From positions 124,001 through 188,000 of the forward strand of contig JAKSKV010000001.1 of assembly GCA_024401555.1 (NCBI GenBank): a DNA stretch of 64,000 nucleotides, in the 5' to 3' direction. Positions within the stretch are counted from its first letter, which is position 1. Each line of letters opens with the position of its first letter. The notes under the pieces are model-generated. The model was not told the DNA's origin and searched no databases. It worked only from the letters and a program-made list of their open reading frames with translations. Source of the DNA: Paludibacteraceae bacterium (GTDB lineage: Bacteria; Bacteroidota; Bacteroidia; Bacteroidales; Paludibacteraceae). This document shows, one piece after another, positions 9,255 through 17,860 of the stretch. A program made the position numbers and the translations under genes.

Positions 9255-9535
9255 CTTAAAGCATTCGGAGGAATGTGTTTGAGGTGAAATGTTCTAGAAG
9301 GCGTTTACTTGACGCTTTGTGCTAACGATTCGGAATCTCGCAAATTCAATTAATCAAGTTTGGCACGAAGCAACAATGAATGTCTATGTGGTAGATGTAT
9401 ATCTATGTGCGTCAGCACTAAATATATATTCTATTGACGTGGGCTTCTGCGTTGCTCGTTCTAACTTGAAAGGGCAATGCGAGAGCCTCGGATCGTGGGA
9501 TGAGTGACAGGTAGGACTCCCACGTCTTTTTTTTT
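9255..9535 (+). ncRNA. Candidate structured RNA of about 280 nt
   Basis: The segment lies in a 530-base stretch without a credible protein gene, and is bounded by a strong promoter and an intrinsic terminator. It contains several stems: GCTTTGTGC with GCACGAAGC (9 pairs, an inner GATTC/GAATC hairpin in between), GCGTTGC with GCAATGC, and GACGTGGG (9436-9443) with CCCACGTC (9519-9526). The last arm can pair instead with CGTGGGA (9494-9500). It lacks the tmRNA, RNase P and SRP core motifs. The promoter-to-terminator layout recalls the Bacteroidales-1/6S-like RNAs, but no sequence match could be tested. It could also be a leader for the lipoprotein gene starting 32 bases after the T run. Confidence 0.5.
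9494..9535 (+). terminator. Intrinsic terminator of the candidate RNA
   Basis: CGTGGGA (9494-9500) pairs with TCCCACG (9518-9524), followed after TC by nine T. CCCACGTC can also pair with 9436-9443. Confidence 0.75.
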
Positions 9536-9566
9536 CTCGTGATTTGTAGGGGGTGGAATCACAAAA

Positions 9567-10340
9567 ATGAATTACCATATGAATTTGATGTTAAGGTTGT
9601 TTCCCTCGTTTCTACTTGTGGGATCCGTTTTTGTTTTTAATTGTTGTAAAGATGATGATGAAATAGATGAGGTGCCAAATGTGATAATTGACGATGAAGG
9701 GGATTATAATGGAGTCGAGAATAATGATGACGAACGATCTGATAATAATTTGTCAGGTGGGGGTGAGCCTCAAGATTCGAATCAGGGAGGAAAAGATCAG
9801 GAAGGGAATGGGCAATTCGTGTCAATATGGGAGTTGCCAGTTCAAATAACTAATGGAAGGTCTGAGACTCTTTATGTATATGTAAATGGAGAATCGTTCT
9901 CTGTCTCTGGGAAAAGCAAAAAAAGTGTAAGGGTTAAAGTGGATAATAGTTTTTCAGAGGCTCTTGTCGTTGTTGAAAATAGCAGAGGTGAGGTCGTGAA
10001 TTTAGCGACTGATGATACCATTGAGAGACAATATCCCAAAGTGAAGAAGGGTGGCTCTTATTCTTTTGTGACGGAAGGAGTAGAAGCCTGCCTTAGTGTT
10101 CATAATTCAACTAGTGATGATTACTATTTTTATGTTGATGGAGAGCGAAAGGCCACTGTTGGAGCAGGGGCAAGTGTGACAATTTTTCTTCCAATTGATG
10201 TCTATAAACTGAAAGCTGTTCAAAAGAATGGTTATGTGTTTTGGGCAACTGAAAAAGAGAAAACGGTGGGTCTGAGTCTTGATTGGGAATATAACAAGAA
10301 GTTGTATGTGTGGGACTTCAAATCCAATACGCTATATTGA
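9567..10340 (+). CDS. Surface-type lipoprotein of unknown function
   Basis: A 257-residue protein with a lipoprotein signal: hydrophobic stretch LFPSFLLVGSVFVF, then NCCKDDDE. The lysine and aspartates directly after the cysteine match the lipoprotein export signal that sends Bacteroidetes lipoproteins to the cell surface. An acidic, low-complexity linker (to about residue 85) follows. Then come two similar beta-rich repeats with the phrases LYVYVNGESFSVSGKSKKSV and YYFYVDGERKATVGAGASV, which suggests a duplicated small sandwich domain. Three ATG codons lie within the first eight codons, so the exact start is uncertain. A GGGGGTGG stretch lies about 10 bases upstream. I do not recognise a family. 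The next gene starts about 40 bases after the stop and may be co-transcribed. Confidence 0.75.
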   Translation: MNYHMNLMLRLFPSFLLVGSVFVFNCCKDDDEIDEVPNVIIDDEGDYNGVENNDDERSDNNLSGGGEPQDSNQGGKDQEGNGQFVSIWELPVQITNGRSETLYVYVNGESFSVSGKSKKSVRVKVDNSFSEALVVVENSRGEVVNLATDDTIERQYPKVKKGGSYSFVTEGVEACLSVHNSTSDDYYFYVDGERKATVGAGASVTIFLPIDVYKLKAVQKNGYVFWATEKEKTVGLSLDWEYNKKLYVWDFKSNTLY

Positions 10341-10381
10341 ATCGAGTAATCGCTATTGAAGTTGAATTTATAGTGGAGCTT

Positions 10382-11620
10382 ATGAATACGAATTTATTTT
10401 TTAAAGGATTGTCTTTATTGTTAGTGTTTGCGTTTACAAACTTATATGCGCAAAAGGGGAAAACGAGTGTAAAATCTAAGATTGATACTGTATTTTATGA
10501 TAAAAATTGGAAAGGTGTTGGCGTAAAAGATTTTGCGGAATATTATAGGGTGATTTACCTCCCACCTCTCTCTTCTAATGAGCCTAAAAGATTCAAAGAT
10601 TATTATATTACAGGAGAACTCCAGGCGGAGGGATGTTTTGTTTCTATTGATAAGAGTGATGATAGCAAGTCTCGATTGGATGGAGAGGTTTATGGCTATT
10701 TTAAAAATGGTTTGGTTCAGCATCGATCGAACTACAAAAATGGTGTGCGAGATGGAGAGCATCTATACTTTACGGAGGATGGTTTGTGCGTACAAGATTA
10801 TTATGACAATGGTGTTCCAAGATTTCCGTATGTGATCGTTTCGTCTGCAGATGGACGAGTGTCAAAGATCAATAGAATTGATAGTAGACCATATATGGAA
10901 GATGCTGATCCTAAAGATCGTCAAACATTCTATGATAATGGAGCTGTTTGGCAGTATTATCAAAAAAATGGTTTGACAGTGGCGCTGAATTGTACATACG
11001 TAAAGGAGGATTATGGGAAGTGGAACCAATGTCGTATTATTATTCGTAATAACTCTCTTCATCCTATTGAATTTAATCCAGGGCTGATTACGGCATTGTA
11101 TTTGTCGAATAGGGGCGAGCTTAATACGGAGAAAGTGCTTTCTGCCGATGAGTATATGAGAAAGGTTCGAAGAATTCAGAATCTGAGTGCAGTTGCGACT
11201 GGTATTTCTGCAGGTTTGTCGAATTCAAATGCGGGATATTCTACATCTACTAGTACGACCTCTTATAGTGGATCATCAAGTTCAAATGCATATATGTCCT
11301 CGTATGGGAACAAGGGCTATTCCTATGGTTCCGCATATGGAACCAGTTATTATTCTGGAAGTGAAACGACAAGAACCGTGACTTATGACGCAGCGGCGGC
11401 GGCACAGCAAAGAGCATTGACTCAACAAAGATTGGCAGATTATGATTATAGTCAGAAAGCCGCATATCAAAGAAGAAGTGAGGGATATTTGCGAAGAACT
11501 ACGATTAATCCTGGTGATGAGTTGGTGGGGTACGTGAATGTAGAAAGAAGTAAGGGTTCTCGAATTGATGTTAATTTGAATATCTCGGGGGTGAATTATG
11601 AGTTTTCTTGGTCGTATTAG
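10382..11620 (+). CDS. Secreted MORN-like repeat protein
   Basis: A 412-residue protein with a signal peptide (MNTNLFFKGLSLLLVFAFTNLYAQ). Residues from about 90 to 190 contain MORN-like toxin_MORN_2-type repeats (YGYFKNGLVQHRSNYKNG, RDGEHLYFTEDG, QTFYDNGAVWQYYQKNG). A serine/tyrosine/glycine-rich low-complexity stretch follows at about 280-330, then an alanine/glutamine patch. The C-terminal 60 residues form a small beta-rich region. The open frame extends to 10310, but the signal peptide starts exactly at the ATG at 10382. It follows the lipoprotein closely and precedes a strong terminator, so the two probably form one transcript. Function unknown; MORN repeats usually bind lipids or proteins. 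Confidence 0.7.
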   Translation: MNTNLFFKGLSLLLVFAFTNLYAQKGKTSVKSKIDTVFYDKNWKGVGVKDFAEYYRVIYLPPLSSNEPKRFKDYYITGELQAEGCFVSIDKSDDSKSRLDGEVYGYFKNGLVQHRSNYKNGVRDGEHLYFTEDGLCVQDYYDNGVPRFPYVIVSSADGRVSKINRIDSRPYMEDADPKDRQTFYDNGAVWQYYQKNGLTVALNCTYVKEDYGKWNQCRIIIRNNSLHPIEFNPGLITALYLSNRGELNTEKVLSADEYMRKVRRIQNLSAVATGISAGLSNSNAGYSTSTSTTSYSGSSSSNAYMSSYGNKGYSYGSAYGTSYYSGSETTRTVTYDAAAAAQQRALTQQRLADYDYSQKAAYQRRSEGYLRRTTINPGDELVGYVNVERSKGSRIDVNLNISGVNYEFSWSY

Positions 11621-11661
11621 TGTTGGTGAGTTATGCTCATTGGGAGGATTCCCCTATGAAA

Positions 11662-11692
11662 AAATAGCTCGGTGATTAACCGAGCTATTTTT
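11662..11692 (+). terminator. Strong intrinsic terminator after the MORN-like gene
   Basis: Perfect 12-base stem AAATAGCTCGGT (11662-11673) with ACCGAGCTATTT, a four-to-five-base loop and trailing T. Confidence 0.9.
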
Positions 11693-11776
11693 AACTGTAT
11701 AATAGTTTGTGGTTTTGAAAAAAAGATGTGTTGAGAAGAGAAAAAGTTATTGTGCGGGAAATACAGTAGGGAGGGT

Positions 11777-11807
11777 TTTGTTTCTAAATGAATTTTGATT
11801 ATTTTTA
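11777..11807 (+). promoter_or_regulatory. Promoter of the antitoxin/PIN pair
   Basis: TTTG (11777-11780), 19 bases, then TATTTTTA (11800-11807), one base off the -7 consensus. The transcript would begin about 10 bases before the ATG at 11823. Confidence 0.5.
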
Positions 11808-11822
11808 CAAAAAAATAAAACT

Positions 11823-12038
11823 ATGTCATACTCTGAGATTGCACAATTAGAATTGTTGAATGCGGTTTCTAGCATTAAAACTCAATCAGATCTTGATGAA
11901 TTTAAGGATTTGATAGCGCATTTTTTTGCAGATAAAGCACAGAGGGCGATAGATGCTTTGTGGGATAATAATGTCATTAATGATGAAGTGATAAAGAATT
12001 GGGGCGAAGAACATATGAGAACTCCATATAAACAATGA
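11823..12038 (+). CDS. Probable antitoxin of a PIN toxin
   Basis: A 71-residue, mostly helical acidic protein (MSYSEIAQLELLNAVSSI) with no recognisable DNA-binding fold. Size, charge and the ATGA overlap with the following PIN-domain gene make it the likely antitoxin of a VapBC-like pair. Small proteins of this kind precede PIN toxins in many Bacteroidetes. The assignment rests on position more than on a motif. Confidence 0.65.
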   Translation: MSYSEIAQLELLNAVSSIKTQSDLDEFKDLIAHFFADKAQRAIDALWDNNVINDEVIKNWGEEHMRTPYKQ

Positions 12039-12442
12039 AACAAATCGTACTTGACACCAATTGTTTGCTTCAATCGTTACCTACGATGAGTCCGTATCAT
12101 AAGGTCTGGAGTGGTGTACTGGACGGATCAATCTCTTTATGCGTCAATACAGAGATATTAAATGAATACGAGGAGATTTTAGGAGAAAAAACGAACAAGG
12201 AAATTGCTCATAATGTTGTTGAAGCGATAGCTAGACTCAGTACCACGAAGTTCCAAATGTCTTACTATCACTTTAATCTTGTTGTTTCAGATCCTGATGA
12301 TAATAAATTTGTGGATTGTGCGATTGCGTCGAACGCAGAGTTGATTGTTACGAATGATGCTCATTTTGATGTGTTGAAGAGTTTGGATTTCCCCAAGGTG
12401 ATGGTTTCTACAATACAGGAGTTTTCGGCCACATTGTTTTGA
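12035..12442 (+). CDS. PIN-domain toxin (putative ribonuclease)
   Basis: A 135-residue protein of the PIN-family toxin type (COG1569/TIGR00305-like). The acidic residues expected for metal binding are present: D7 in VLDTNC, E44 in NEYEEIL, D89 and D94 in DPDDNKFVDC, and D108 in VTNDAHFD. Such toxins cleave RNA and are held inactive by their antitoxin. The start overlaps the antitoxin stop by four bases, so translation is probably coupled. The gene ends 37 bases before the third copy of the repeat that bounds this segment. Confidence 0.85.
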   Translation: MKQIVLDTNCLLQSLPTMSPYHKVWSGVLDGSISLCVNTEILNEYEEILGEKTNKEIAHNVVEAIARLSTTKFQMSYYHFNLVVSDPDDNKFVDCAIASNAELIVTNDAHFDVLKSLDFPKVMVSTIQEFSATLF

Positions 12443-12478
12443 ATGTGAATATTGCCTACTTATGACTATGTTTTGTGA

Positions 12479-12511
12479 CGACAAGTTTGTCGAAATACTT
12501 TTATGTTGGAG
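12479..12511 (+). repeat. Copy 3 of the menA-typA repeat, extended form
   Basis: CGACAAGTTT, 6 bases, then ATACTTTTATGTTGGAG, as at 9154-9187. The TACTTTTA inside is also promoter-like (TTTG at 12472 lies 20 bases before it), so a regulatory role upstream of typA is an alternative. Confidence 0.7.
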
Positions 12512-12628
12512 AACATGTTTTTAATGAATTTTTTTGTAAATTCGCGACTTGAAATTGGAGGGGATTTACGGGCTCCTCTGAAATAATAAATCGGGGTGTA
12601 TATGTTTCCCCATTAAGAATAAATTAAG

Positions 12629-14431
12629 ATGCAAAAGATTAGAAACGTTGCGATTATCGCTCACGTCGACCACGGAAAGACAACGTTGGTGGACAAGATG
12701 TTGTTGGCTGGTAACCTTTTTAGTGACCACGAGAAGCCTCAGGATTTGATCCTTGACAACAATGATTTGGAGCGTGAACGAGGTATAACCATCGTTTCTA
12801 AGAATGTCTCTATCCGTTACAAGGATTATAAAATCAATATCATTGATACCCCAGGACACTCCGACTTCGGTGGTGAGGTGGAGCGTGTGCTCAACATGGC
12901 CGATGGTGTATTGTTGTTGGTGGACGCTTTCGAGGGCCCTATGCCACAAACCCGTTTCGTGTTGCAAAAGGCTATCCAATTGGGCTTGAAGCCAATTGTT
13001 GTCATCAACAAGGTGGATAAGCCAAACTGCCGCCCTGAGGAGGTGCAAGAGGCTGTCTTCGATTTGATGTTCAACTTGGATGCCACCGAGGAGCAGTTGG
13101 ATTTCCCAACCATCTACGGTTCCGCAAAGAACAACTGGATGTCAGACGACTGGAAGAAGCCTCGTGAGAATGATATCACCCCTGTATTGGATGCGATTAT
13201 CGAGCATATTCCAGAACCAAGAATCAACGAGGGTACTCCTCAAATGTTGGTGACCTCTTTGGATTTCTCCTCTTACGTAGGTCGTATCGCCATCGGTCGT
13301 ATTCACCGTGGCTCCTTGAAGGAGTCTCAAGACCTTTCACTCGTGAAGAGAGATGGTTCTGTGAAGAAGGTTAGAATCAAGGAGTTGCGCGTGTTCGAGG
13401 GATTCGGACAAGCCACTGTCCGCGAGGCGCAATGTGGTGAGATCTGTGCTTTGGTGGGTATCGAAGGATTCGACATCGGTGATACCGTATGCGATTTGGA
13501 GAATCCAGAGCCATTGCCACCAATCGCTATCGACGAGCCAACCATGAGTATGGTCTTCTCTATCAATGATTCACCATTCTTCGGTAAAGAGGGTAAATTC
13601 GTTACTTCAAGACATATCAACGACCGTTTGGAGAAGGAGTTGGACCGTAACTTGGCACTCCGTGTCGTGAAGGATCCTGATTCTGATAAGTGGTTCGTCT
13701 ATGGACGTGGTGTGCTTCACTTGTCTGTCCTGATCGAGACCATGCGTCGTGAGGGTTATGAGTTGCAGGTGGGACAACCACAGGTTATCTTCAAGGAGAT
13801 CGACGGTGTGAAGTGCGAGCCAGTGGAGCAATTGACCATCGATTTGCCAGATGAGGTTTCAGGTAAGGTAATCGAGATGGTTTCCGTAAGAAAGGGCGAT
13901 ATGGTATCTATGGAGCGCAAGGGTGACCGTGTTCACCTTGAGTTTGTGATTCCTTCCCGTGGTATCATCGGTTTGCGTACCAATGTCTTGACCGCTACTG
14001 CTGGTGAGGGTGTGATGGCGCACCGTTTCTTGGAGTACCAACCATACAAGGGAGAGATCGAGCGTAGAACCAATGGTTCCTTGATCGCAATGGAGGCTGG
14101 TACCGTATTCGCTTACGCTTTGGATAAGTTGCAAGATAGAGGTCGTTTCTTCATCAGCCCACAAGACGAGGTATATGCAGGTCAAGTGGTGGGTGAGCAC
14201 TGTAAGGACAATGATATCGTAATCAATGTGACCAAGTCTAAACAGTTGACCAATATGCGTTCCAAGAGTTCCGACGATAAGGCAAGAATCATTCCGCCAA
14301 TCATCTTCTCTTTGGAGGAGGCCCTTGAGTATATCAAGGAGGATGAGTATGTGGAGGTTACACCTAAGAGCATGCGTCTCCGTAAGATCCTTTTGGACGA
14401 GACAGAAAGAAAACGTGCAAGCAGGGTTTAG
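12629..14431 (+). CDS. typA: Ribosome-associated GTPase TypA/BipA
   Basis: A 600-residue translational GTPase of full family length. It has the G1 motif AHVDHGKTT (about 10-18), the G2 RGITI, the G3 DTPGH, and the NKVD G4 motif, followed by EF-G-like domains II, III and V and the TypA-specific C-terminal domain (about 480-600, with NVTKSKQLTNMRS). It binds the ribosome and assists assembly and stress adaptation. It is preceded by a leader of about 100 bases with two GC-rich inverted repeats (GGAG/CTCC near 12557-12580 and GGGG/CCCC near 12593-12613). pbpC begins 24 bases after the stop. Confidence 0.97.
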   Translation: MQKIRNVAIIAHVDHGKTTLVDKMLLAGNLFSDHEKPQDLILDNNDLERERGITIVSKNVSIRYKDYKINIIDTPGHSDFGGEVERVLNMADGVLLLVDAFEGPMPQTRFVLQKAIQLGLKPIVVINKVDKPNCRPEEVQEAVFDLMFNLDATEEQLDFPTIYGSAKNNWMSDDWKKPRENDITPVLDAIIEHIPEPRINEGTPQMLVTSLDFSSYVGRIAIGRIHRGSLKESQDLSLVKRDGSVKKVRIKELRVFEGFGQATVREAQCGEICALVGIEGFDIGDTVCDLENPEPLPPIAIDEPTMSMVFSINDSPFFGKEGKFVTSRHINDRLEKELDRNLALRVVKDPDSDKWFVYGRGVLHLSVLIETMRREGYELQVGQPQVIFKEIDGVKCEPVEQLTIDLPDEVSGKVIEMVSVRKGDMVSMERKGDRVHLEFVIPSRGIIGLRTNVLTATAGEGVMAHRFLEYQPYKGEIERRTNGSLIAMEAGTVFAYALDKLQDRGRFFISPQDEVYAGQVVGEHCKDNDIVINVTKSKQLTNMRSKSSDDKARIIPPIIFSLEEALEYIKEDEYVEVTPKSMRLRKILLDETERKRASRV

Positions 14432-14455
14432 TACCGCTTGCTAATCAATACAAGG

Positions 14456-16792
14456 ATGAAACAATATTTGCGTAGTAAAAAGGCGTGGGTATGTTTCATC
14501 CTTTTTTTTCTCCTTTTGGTTGCCCTGCTTGTTCGGGTGCAACTCTTCCCCGCAGTCTATTCTACTGTTGTCTTGACTGAGGAGGGGGAATTGGTGGGCG
14601 CCCGTCTGGCGAAGGATGGTCAGTGGCGTTTCCCTCCGATGGATACCGTGCCTGAGAAATTGATGAAGGCTACCCTCTGTTTTGAAGATAGGCATTTCCG
14701 ATACCATCCGGGTGTCAATCCTGCATCAATCGTGAGAGCGCTTCGCCAGAATTTAGCGGCGGGCCGTGTGGTGAGTGGTGGTAGTACCCTCTCTATGCAA
14801 GTGATTCGTATGAGTCGTGGACAAAAGCGTCGTGAACTCTCCGAAAAGGTGATCGAGGCGGTGGGCGCACTCTGGTTGGAACTCCATTATTCCAAGGATG
14901 AGATACTCTCTCTATATGTCTCCAATGCGCCGTATGGGGGAAATACGGTCGGCATGCAGACTGCCGCTTGGCGATATTTTATGCGTGAGGGAGCGGAGCT
15001 CTCTTGGGCGGAGGCGGCTTTGTTGGCGGTTTTGCCCAATGCGCCCGCAATGATCCATCCAGGCAAGAACCGGGTGGCCCTGTTGAGGAAACGCAATCGA
15101 CTCTTGAAGCGGCTTTATGATGATGGCGAGATGGATGAGGAGACCTATCAACTCTCTTTGGATGAACCTTTGCCGGATAAACCTTATACGATGCAGGTAG
15201 CGGCGCCTCATCTGGTGGATAGAATCAACAAGGAGCGTCCTGGAGAAGTGGTGCGTGTGACGTTGGATATGGGTTTACAGCGGGAGATGGAGCGTGTGTT
15301 GTCCACCTTCCGTCAAGAATATGCCCAAAATGGGGTGATGAATATAGCGATGATCGTTCTCGATACCCAAACAGGTAATGTCTTATCCTATTGTGGCAAT
15401 GCTGCTTATAATAACGAGGATGATAATCAAGTGGATGTGGTCACCTCACGCCGTAGCACGGGAAGTATTTTGAAACCCTTCCTCTATTGCGCGATGATTG
15501 AGGATGGCCAGTTGACTCCCTCCATGCTGCTGCCCGACGTGCCGGTACAGATAGCTGGATATAAACCTCAGAACTACACCCGTAGCTTTGATGGTGCGGT
15601 GCCTGCCCATACGGCGTTGGCTCGGTCGTTGAACATCCCCGCCGTCTTGATGCTACGGAGTTATGGCATTCCAACCTTTCAGGATTATCTGACTCGTGCG
15701 GGAATCTCCACGCTCAATTTCAATTCAGGCCATTATGGTTTGACACTGATTTTAGGAGGCGCCGAGGCGAACTTGTGGGATGTGTCGGGTGTCTATGCTT
15801 CCATGGCCCGTACATTGAACCGCTACAATGATGAGCAGGTTTACGATAAGGGAGATATTCATGCACCGAGGTTGTGGAGGCACCAAGAGCCTCGTAAGTT
15901 GAGCGAATCTCCGACGCTGTTCCATGCCGGCTCCGTGTGGCATACGTTTGATGCCATCAAGGAGTTGAACCGCCCTGATGTCACGGATTGGCGTATCTTC
16001 TCCTCTTCCCGCAAGGTGGCGTGGAAGACGGGTACCAGTTTCGGAAATAGGGATGCATGGGCGGTGGGCGCCACGCCGGAGTATGTGGTGGGTGTCTGGG
16101 TGGGCAACGCCGATGGAGAGGGACGTCCGGAATTGACGGGCGTGAACTATGCCGCACCGGTAATGTTCGCCGCCTACAATATGTTGCCCAATACCACTTG
16201 GTTCACACGTCCTGTGCAAAATTTCCGCCCTATGGAGATTTGCCATGAGAGCGGTTTCTTGCGGGGAAAGGATTGCCCTCGCGTCGATACGGTGATGCTT
16301 TATGAACCTTGCGGCAATAGTGCCTCTTGCCCTTATCATCAGTTGGTGCATCTCTCCAAGGATAGGGAATACCGCGTTTCCGCCAGATGCGTGGATCCGA
16401 TGGATATGGTTCATCAGAGTTGGTTCGTCTTGCCTCCCACGATGGAGTATTATTACCGAAGGAAAAGCTCCGATTATAGGCCGCTTCCTCCCTTCAAACC
16501 GCTTTGTGAGGAGGAGTTGGAACAGGTGATGGAGTTTATCTATCCCAAGGATTTCAGAAATCTCTATATTCCGAGGGAGATCGATGGACGAAGGGGAGAG
16601 ATCATTTTTGAGGTGGCGCACCATCAGTCTGGCATGCTGCTTTATTGGCATTTGGACGATACCTATCTGGGTACAACGTCCGATTTCCACCAGATGGGAA
16701 TCTCCACGACGGAGGGGGATCATGTCATCACGGTCGTTGACGAAGAGGGCAATCGAATGGAACGGAAGTTTCATGCCTATGTGACGCAGTAG
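14456..16792 (+). CDS. pbpC: Penicillin-binding protein 1C
   Basis: A bifunctional peptidoglycan synthase-like protein of 778 residues. There is one N-terminal membrane anchor (VCFILFFLLLVALLV). The GT51 glycosyltransferase domain has its catalytic glutamate in FEDRHFRYHPG (about E77) and the GGSTLSMQ motif. The transpeptidase domain has SILK (S337-K340), SLN in ARSLNIP, and KTGTS (K524). The C-terminal BiPBP_C-type beta domain covers about 690-778. This is the PbpC architecture. The open frame extends to a TTG at 14438, but the ATG at 14456 precedes the cytoplasmic basic stretch and membrane helix and is preferred. Confidence 0.92.
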   Translation: MKQYLRSKKAWVCFILFFLLLVALLVRVQLFPAVYSTVVLTEEGELVGARLAKDGQWRFPPMDTVPEKLMKATLCFEDRHFRYHPGVNPASIVRALRQNLAAGRVVSGGSTLSMQVIRMSRGQKRRELSEKVIEAVGALWLELHYSKDEILSLYVSNAPYGGNTVGMQTAAWRYFMREGAELSWAEAALLAVLPNAPAMIHPGKNRVALLRKRNRLLKRLYDDGEMDEETYQLSLDEPLPDKPYTMQVAAPHLVDRINKERPGEVVRVTLDMGLQREMERVLSTFRQEYAQNGVMNIAMIVLDTQTGNVLSYCGNAAYNNEDDNQVDVVTSRRSTGSILKPFLYCAMIEDGQLTPSMLLPDVPVQIAGYKPQNYTRSFDGAVPAHTALARSLNIPAVLMLRSYGIPTFQDYLTRAGISTLNFNSGHYGLTLILGGAEANLWDVSGVYASMARTLNRYNDEQVYDKGDIHAPRLWRHQEPRKLSESPTLFHAGSVWHTFDAIKELNRPDVTDWRIFSSSRKVAWKTGTSFGNRDAWAVGATPEYVVGVWVGNADGEGRPELTGVNYAAPVMFAAYNMLPNTTWFTRPVQNFRPMEICHESGFLRGKDCPRVDTVMLYEPCGNSASCPYHQLVHLSKDREYRVSARCVDPMDMVHQSWFVLPPTMEYYYRRKSSDYRPLPPFKPLCEEELEQVMEFIYPKDFRNLYIPREIDGRRGEIIFEVAHHQSGMLLYWHLDDTYLGTTSDFHQMGISTTEGDHVITVVDEEGNRMERKFHAYVTQ

Positions 16793-16877
16793 AAAATGTG
16801 ACACAGTAGAAAAGATTCGGACGAAAACCGATGAAATAATGAGGATATTTTGTACTTTTACTTTATAAATCAAATAA

Positions 16878-17834
16878 TTGAAGATTTTGAGAAAATTAGG
16901 ATTATTATTCGTCGCATGGTCAGCCGTTAGCAGTCTGATTGCTCAGGTAAAACCATTGCAATATGGAGATTTTGAGTCGTGGACATCCCGTGAAGTGAAG
17001 GAGTCGGGAGTCATTGGCGGTAAAACGAAGACCATTTATGTTTGGGGGCCTAATGAGAAGCAAACTGCCAGCCAGTTGGCTCCTTATCCTTATTCCAGTA
17101 AGACAATATGGTCATCCTCGGATGTCTATGCAAAGGTGGTGGGTATTACCAAGGCCAGCCTGTCCGTGGAGCCGGAGAAGAGGGATTCTGGCCATTGCGT
17201 CTGTTTGAATACCCGTATAGAGCGCGTTCAGGTGCTCGGTCTGATCAATGTCTCTGTGTTGGTGTCCGGCAGTCTGTTTACCGGCGAAACACAAGAGCCG
17301 ATCAAGTCGGCTGATGATCCGTATAGTAACATTAGTTTCGGTATCCCGTTTACCCAAAGGCCCAAGGCGTTGGTGGTGGACTATAAGTGTAAGGTTTCTC
17401 CCAATAATTATGTGATGAAGTATTCGGGTATCGGATCCTCTCGTATTGATGGGAAGCAGGATAAGGCCGAGATTTGGCTCTATTTGCAGAAACGCTGGGA
17501 GGATGAGAAAGGAAATGTCCATGCTGTCAGGGTGGGAACCATGAGGAAACAGTTGGATAAGGATGTCCCTGAGTGGCAGAACCAAGCCCGTTTCGAGATC
17601 CATTACGGTGATATTACGGGTACTGACTACTACAAGGATTATATGCGTTTGAACGGACCTTACCGCACCAAAAACAGCAAGGGCAAAATTGTTCCGATCA
17701 TCGAAGAGGGTTGGAGTGGAGCGAACGAAACGCCAACCCATATGATTTTGATGTTCACAACGGGTAACCATGGTGCCTTCATCGGTACCGAAGGAAATAC
17801 GCTCTGGGTGGATAACGTAGGGCTGGAGTATTGA
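16878..17834 (+). CDS. Secreted PCMD-domain protein
   Basis: A 318-residue secreted protein: signal peptide to about residue 22 (SLIAQ), then a beta-rich domain matching the putative carbohydrate metabolism domain (PCMD), with phrases such as GDFESW, KALVVDYKCKVSP, AEIWLYLQKRW and the closing GNTLWVDNVGLEY. PCMD proteins are thought to bind carbohydrate; no catalytic residues are known. The only start consistent with the signal peptide is a TTG at 16878. It follows pbpC by 85 bases and precedes the legionaminic operon by 26 bases, so it may share a transcript with either. Confidence 0.75.
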   Translation: MKILRKLGLLFVAWSAVSSLIAQVKPLQYGDFESWTSREVKESGVIGGKTKTIYVWGPNEKQTASQLAPYPYSSKTIWSSSDVYAKVVGITKASLSVEPEKRDSGHCVCLNTRIERVQVLGLINVSVLVSGSLFTGETQEPIKSADDPYSNISFGIPFTQRPKALVVDYKCKVSPNNYVMKYSGIGSSRIDGKQDKAEIWLYLQKRWEDEKGNVHAVRVGTMRKQLDKDVPEWQNQARFEIHYGDITGTDYYKDYMRLNGPYRTKNSKGKIVPIIEEGWSGANETPTHMILMFTTGNHGAFIGTEGNTLWVDNVGLEY

Positions 17835-17860
17835 TAATGAGGTGATAAAATTGCATTGGC

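Noticed and set aside
9319-9507. Plus-strand frame of 62 codons
   Set aside because: It lies within the candidate structured RNA, stops just before the terminator arm and has no protein-like composition.
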